Assembly: GCA_949152475.1 (NCBI GenBank)
Contig: OX424570.1
Span: 4,390,181-4,454,180 of the forward strand
Reading direction: 5' to 3'
Source: Terebella lapidaria
Lineage: Eukaryota > Annelida > Polychaeta > Terebellida > Terebellidae
DNA length: 64,000 nt
Positions 58,621 through 64,000 of this stretch are shown here, piece after piece. Position 1 is the first letter of the stretch; each line of letters begins with the position of its first letter. Under the pieces are notes generated by a model. It saw only the letters and a program-made list of their open reading frames with translations, did not search any database and was not told the origin of the DNA. A program made the position numbers and the translations under genes.

Positions 58621-59185
58621 GGAAAGTCACAACACACAAATATCAGGATTTCCAGGACAGGGCAGGACTCGGTTTTTTTTCCGAGGTTTCAGATCAAAAA
58701 GTCAAGAATAACCATAGCAGCGGAAAGCGGTCGCATGGCAAAGTCGATGACACTACTGGAGTTACAGCAAGATAAATGACCGCTCACTCATGCTCAGATT
58801 GGATACGGGTTTGTCGACAATTTACAGAGGCCGGTCGCACTGATATTGCGACTGAAGCGAGTGGGTTGGTGTTTAGTGGCTGGGGGATGTCCGTCCAGAA
58901 GCGATGACCCTTCTCAATCTTCCAGCTGTCATCAACACTTGCCCATATATCGCCTCAAACCGCGGGTGAATTTATCGCTTAGTTCAGTATTTTTGCCTCT
59001 TCTCCCAAAGCTCATGTAAATGTTAAGTTGTGTTCAAATTTATAGGCTGCCAGAAGCTTTTCACACACTGAAATTATCAATAAATCATGAAAATGTATGA
59101 TATTAACAAGTGAGATGAACTGTGAAAAATATCATGGTGCGTTAGGAGACCTTCTGATCTAGGAAGGGCGATTCTGAACACCAGA

Positions 59186-59199
59186 GTTACCACGGTAAC
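59186..59199. promoter_or_regulatory. RFX X-box-like palindrome
   Basis: GTTACCACGGTAAC is an exact fit to GTNRCC-NN-RGYAAC. Confidence 0.45.
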
Positions 59200-61455
59200 A
59201 CTGACCTCCTGTAATATTAATGAGATCTCAGCTGTTGCGCAACTTATTAGTTTAATGGTTTAATCTTGTGTGCATAACGTTTACCGCACAAGGCTTCTAC
59301 ACGGCTTTCCCCGTAAAATGGTGGATGATCTCAGTTGCACTCAGTGAATATTTATTAGTAAACCTTTCACAAGATGCCACACAAAGGTGTGAACTCACAC
59401 GTTACTTCTTGCTGTCTGTTTGAGTGGAACTTGGGCCAAATCTGTGAGCAAATTACTCTCATGGGCAGATTTCACAGTTCTCCTAATTAATGCATGACCA
59501 GCTACAGTGATGATCCATTTACCTACAATATCAGCACTACAGTATGACCGTGTAAACTGTACTTTTCATCAACACAATATTTGACAGGACTTTTTTAAAA
59601 ACCTGAAAATCAGACAGGTTTTTCCCTTACATTCATTTCAGCAGAGTACCTTATTATAATTTTTATTTCTTAAAGCATGACATATCATCACACATTTTTG
59701 AGGAAATGTAGGAAATTGCATGTGAATTAATCAGCCATCCTGGGGCTATTTACCTAAAACCTACAGTGTCCAAGCACTCAATTTGGGAGCTAAAAGTGGC
59801 CAAAACCTCAGGATGATCAACGGCATATACGCCAAGCTTCAAGTCCAGACATACATCAGATACAGGGCTCAATGAATAGTTAAGTAGTCTGCAGGGAGGC
59901 ATTTTATGGGATTTGTTAGAGCTTTACGGAAGGCAATGCCATGAATATCGTCCTGCAGTTGGGAAGCTACTCGGAGCTTTGGCTTCTATCTGTATCAACT
60001 AGACAGTAAAACCGGCAGAACTTAGGTCCGTGTTTACATTACGGATGGTAGACTGGGAAGATTCCAATAGTTATGGAATTCAGAATGTAGTTTCCTGCCA
60101 TTTATTAGACAGAGTTAAAAGAGTATCTCAGATTCCAAAGTTAAAATACAACATTGCTTCTAATATACAATTTTAACAATGTTCAAAACATTACTTCGAA
60201 TAGATGTACCAGTAGTTCAATCAAACTTTTTTCAAATATAACAATTATCACATAATCAGTATTCCAATACAACCCCAATGATATTCACAACCCGATCCCC
60301 TCCGTAACACAAGACTACATACATGTACATCAACATGATCGTAGATCTCTGCGGATTCCAAGCTGAGACGAACAAATTTTCAACAGGGGTAAATGGAGAA
60401 CAAATCTCTGGCACATACATCCGAAATACATGAAAATACAATCTTGGGTACAGTACCAATGCCTTTGGTCAGTTCACATATATATGATACTAGTATATGC
60501 CATAATGCTTTAATATTCCGCACCTAAATGAGGATAATTGTGACAGCTGCATCCCTTTTTGTGTTCCAATTAACCTTGTCACATGAAAAACGTCACATGT
60601 CAGACACCGACCCCTCCCCCCCCCCCCCCCCACACCCCCACACACATACTCTATAGCCCGAGAGAGGACCCCTGTATTGACCACATCATGGTGACGTCAA
60701 AATGTTGTCGGGATCTGGTTACAATCGGCTGATGTTCCTGTCAATAATGCATGAGATTGTCTTCAGGGGGGTGGGGAATTGGGGGGGGGGGCATGTGGGA
60801 GGTCTATGGGCCTGATGGGTGGGACAGAAAACACACAATAATTCAAGGCCAAAATTACTCATAGATGTCACACGGTTCAGGCACGCAATGTACGCTGTAA
60901 AACATCATTCTGCCTCACGTGTTAAATGCTATTTGATATCGCAATGCCTGACATTACATGTTTACATAAGGTACATGAACTATCTAGTGGCATCAATACT
61001 GTACAGTGATTTAATCATTCACTTTTACAGGGGTATTTTTCTCTTTTCCAAAGACATCCTCGGCATACAAATACACATACGTACAAGAGTCTAGGCATGT
61101 AAAAACATAAGCCTTGATACTACAGGTACATATAAATTATTTCACCAAATTTATCATCAAAATCTATAATATTCATTCCTGGTATTTATATATTAGAGCG
61201 TTATGCGGGAACGCTATAACTTATCTATATATATTTCATTTTCATTATGCGCTGCAAAGTTTTGATTAATAGTGCGAGTATTGCTTATATCGTTCATGCG
61301 TGATTATACTTTTGCGCTGCGTTCAACGTCGAATTGTTCCGATTATTATTCCGATAATTTCTACATAATATTCCCTGCTAATATTCTCTGTAGTAATAAG
61401 TAATTGTAATAATAACCTGTTTATCATTATCACCATGGCTTCATATCATTGCTGA

Positions 61456-61548
61456 CCAATCACGAAACGACGAGGATTGTAACCGTCCAATCAGATTTAA
61501 CTATCTGTCGCGGGCCATAACCCGGGGTTGGTCAGGCATTAACACGTG
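61456..61548 (+). promoter_or_regulatory. Candidate promoter patch: paired CCAAT boxes and E-box
   Basis: CCAAT at 61456-61460 and 61487-61491, 31 bp apart, which suits NF-Y pairing. CACGTG is at 61543-61548. No gene is recognised beside it. Confidence 0.25.
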
Positions 61549-61995
61549 GGAAGTCTCACGGCAGTATATGCCAGGACATGCATATTTCTATCAAAAGTGG
61601 AAGTACTCACGGGGTATGTGAATTATTGTGATTTAGGTGAATTATGGTAACCATTTAATGTAATAATGATCAGAGTATATTTAATTCTGCCTTATTGAAT
61701 TATCATTGCAGTAACAAGTCCAAACGTGGGAATCACAAGTAGAATCTATCATATTTTGTTATTTGTTCAACTCGAATGTTTCCCTGACAATACGTCAATA
61801 CGATGTCTAAAAGAAACGTTTCTGGTTGACTGCGAGTGGGGAGGAAGGTCGTGATTCAATCACACACTCAAACGGCTATGGAACACCATTGTGGTCAGCA
61901 CCTCAGCTTGGGACGAAGAATGAAATTTATGGTATGGAAGACCAAAGTGGTCAACAGCTGCAGTAAAGTTGTTGAATACGTGGACGACCAATGTA

Positions 61996-62480
61996 CAGTA
62001 CCGATTTCGCAAATCTTCACCATGTTCACCGAAACGTTAGCATGTTGAGGCTAGCATTTGGCACGTGCTAGCCTTCCTTCGCATGACCTAGCATCAATGC
62101 GACTTGATGCTAGCACTGTCTAATGTTAGAATTGCTTCTTGGCACTGTTGCACACACATTTTTTGGTGAAGTAGATTAGATGCTCACATGCATTTACAAG
62201 CACATGGTCGAGTGGTTTATAGACAGTCTGTACCATGCACATCGCATGCGCAAAGGCAGTGTGAGTTCAATCCATACTAGAATCTGTCTTTGCGGCCGAC
62301 ATCAAAGAAACAGGCAGTGTGCGAGACAATACTCGCCTATTCAACTATTAGACAACCGCCTGATGCGTTGGCATCACGCTATCTCCTCGCATCATGCGAG
62401 TTGATGCTTGCCTCGTATCGGCAGTAACCGCAACGGTTAGAATTCAGCATCACTAATGAAGACTTGCGAAATCGGTACTG
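61996..62480. mobile_element. 485-bp TIR element with TA duplication, Tc1/mariner-like
   Basis: Left CAGTACCGATTTCGCAA then ATCTTCA; right inverse CAGTACCGATTTCGCAA then GTCTTCA. TA flanks both ends (61994-61995, 62481-62482). No transposase. It contains further internal inverted pieces (GATGCTAGC, GCTAGCC) and a tRNA-like segment. Confidence 0.82.
62204..62280 (+). pseudogene. tRNA-like (Ser/Leu type) remnant inside the TIR element
   Basis: TGGTCGAGTGGTTTA resembles an A box of type-II tRNAs, and GAGTTCAATCC at 62263-62273 resembles a B box, at a compatible distance. Stem pairing is poor, so this is at most a tRNA-derived relic or SINE head. Confidence 0.3.
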
Positions 62481-64000
62481 TATAATAGTCCATGCACTAT
62501 CAAGAAAACAACTGGGACCCGCAACATGCATTTAGTCAATTTACATGACTTGTATTCCAGGAAGAAAAAACGTTTGCACTCATAGACTTATTAAGACACA
62601 CATATTGTGATGTGAAAAAGAATTGTTTGATCTAGAGGATTGTGAACCTGAAATGACAATGAACATGACGATTGCTCGAGTGATCGCAGAATCAGCACAA
62701 ACATCGCAGCTCCCAATCTCCGCAAACTGAGTTACGTAAATGGTATGAATAGTGAGCAACCACAAGACATGATTCGTCCATTTTCCATGAGCACGGAGCT
62801 GAATAAAACCCGAAAGCTTTGCAAACAATACACCGAAATTACACCCTTAAACACAGTGAACAACCAGAGCACAGCCTCCAATCAGCAGCCAATATCTCCG
62901 TAGAAGGAAAAAGCGCTCAAGAGCTCTCGCGTTTCACCGATAACGACTTGCATTGACACGCCAGATCAATAGTGCAAGCTGATCAGGGATCGACCTGATC
63001 CCATTGACAAGGCAGTCGGTCCATCGAGGACACTTCCAATTCCCTAAAACACGGCTCCAGGATCCCACCTTGGCCCAGCATAAACAAACAATCGCGGACC
63101 TGCTAACGAATTAATGTCGTGACCCGTCACGCGTGCAGTGTTTGACGAGAGTGACCGAAGCGGTCCCAGGCCTGAACAGTGTCCCCCGCGACAAGGTGAC
63201 GAGAGCCGAACTGATATTGATTTGGTAATTTAATGTTTTTAACGAGCTCGTCTTTTTTACTTTTTTGTTTCAAGCTTCCCTTTGGATCTAGGAGCTGCCC
63301 GGAGAAATCTATGGAAGCTTTTGGCGCTCACAGGAAACAGGAAACTCGGATGCAGGGGTAGTGAAAGAAAGTTGTGCATCACTTTGATGCAAAATTACGA
63401 TGAGTGATATTTTGAAGCTCATCTATTAGGCACTGTTGTTTTCATTTAGGTGACAGTTTTAACAACTGATAGCATGGCTTTCAGGTGGAAGAAATATGGC
63501 AAACGTGTATTGTTTCATCAGAGATAAATTTTTCGACTAACGCAAGCATTGACGTTTGAATGTTCATGAATGACGTATTCTACGAGCTCGCTGACACAGA
63601 TTGAAGGAGCACCTGGACTTTAAACAATAGCAAATGACGGCAGGGCGAAAAATGATAAAACATAAAAGATCATCTAGGTATCGAATTCCAATATACAACT
63701 TTCACAGCTGTATAGAACTACAAACAGATGTAAACGGGTCTGTAATTACTACTACTATATTTCTGCTTATCAGTATTGATTATTCAATTATTTAATGACT
63801 TGTTCACTATATATGGCTTTACTGTATGAGGAAGGTTGAGCTGTAGTGCGTCATGTGTGGGAGGGGAGGCGTGGGGGGGGGGGGGGGGTAACGCCACATG
63901 TTTCCTGCTGGTAATTGATTTTGCCAAAGAAAAGGGGTAATAAGTTGAATCCAATAGTATTTATCTTACACCAGGTATAAATTGAACGACATTTTTATCA
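62481..64000. other. Unassigned DNA with a CpG-richer patch
   Basis: 62870-63230 is GC/CpG-richer, with two CCAAT boxes (62878-62882, 62889-62893). A run of about 15 G lies at 63873-63888. No coding sequence recognised. Confidence 0.35.

Larger units (their letters stand above)
58621..61995. other. Unassigned non-coding DNA
   Basis: Contains an X-box-like site (59186), C and G runs (60607-60630, 60781-60790) and, near 61430-61560, a CpG-richer patch. No coding sequence recognised. Confidence 0.4.

Overview
The window is nuclear DNA from an animal, most likely a marine invertebrate. A mollusc is my best guess, but a lancelet or another invertebrate is not excluded. The reasons are spliced genes with GT-AG introns, a bilaterian-type PDE1 phosphodiesterase, several classes of broken retrotransposons (CR1/L2-like LINEs, BEL/Pao, Gypsy), Helentron-like non-autonomous elements, many MITE-like inverted-repeat elements and abundant simple repeats. 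No bacterial, organellar, rRNA or CRISPR features were seen. The species cannot be fixed from the sequence alone.

Two host genes can be reconstructed, both on the minus strand. (1) A GNAT-type acetyltransferase of about 310 residues in three coding exons (28014-27532, 24411-24110, 23937-23790). Its first coding intron holds decayed Gypsy integrase sequence, and its last codons form the first unit of a tandem repeat that runs into the 3' UTR. (2) The catalytic and C-terminal part of a Ca2+/calmodulin-type cyclic nucleotide phosphodiesterase, PDE1, in 13 or 14 exons from 48522 down to the stop codon at 40549. All exon phases match. The N-terminal calmodulin-binding exons were not found and probably lie beyond the window or in the unrecognised 48.5-64 kb stretch.

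Layout: 1-4.5 kb is non-coding DNA with small repeats and a TIR element. 4.5-16 kb is a composite repeat unit of about 5.2 kb, present twice in tandem. Each copy holds a CR1/L2-like LINE inserted in an array of ~130-bp repeats, followed by a second LINE fragment. 16-23 kb holds a 28-bp minisatellite, a third LINE fragment, a 156-bp tandem repeat, a BEL/Pao fragment and a Helentron-like element. 23.4-30 kb is the acetyltransferase gene. 30-38 kb has tandem repeats, a second Helentron-like element and a decayed LINE. 38-48.5 kb is PDE1 and its probable long 3' UTR. 48.5-64 kb is mostly unassigned, with several TIR elements and candidate regulatory motifs.

The most notable signals are these. The Helentron-like repeats carry regularly spaced nuclear-receptor DR1 and extended half-site motifs. 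Several RFX X-box-like palindromes lie across and beside PDE1 and none as good was noticed in the first 38 kb. The acetyltransferase reading frame ends inside a tandem repeat. PDE1 has a frame-neutral 81-nt candidate cassette exon.
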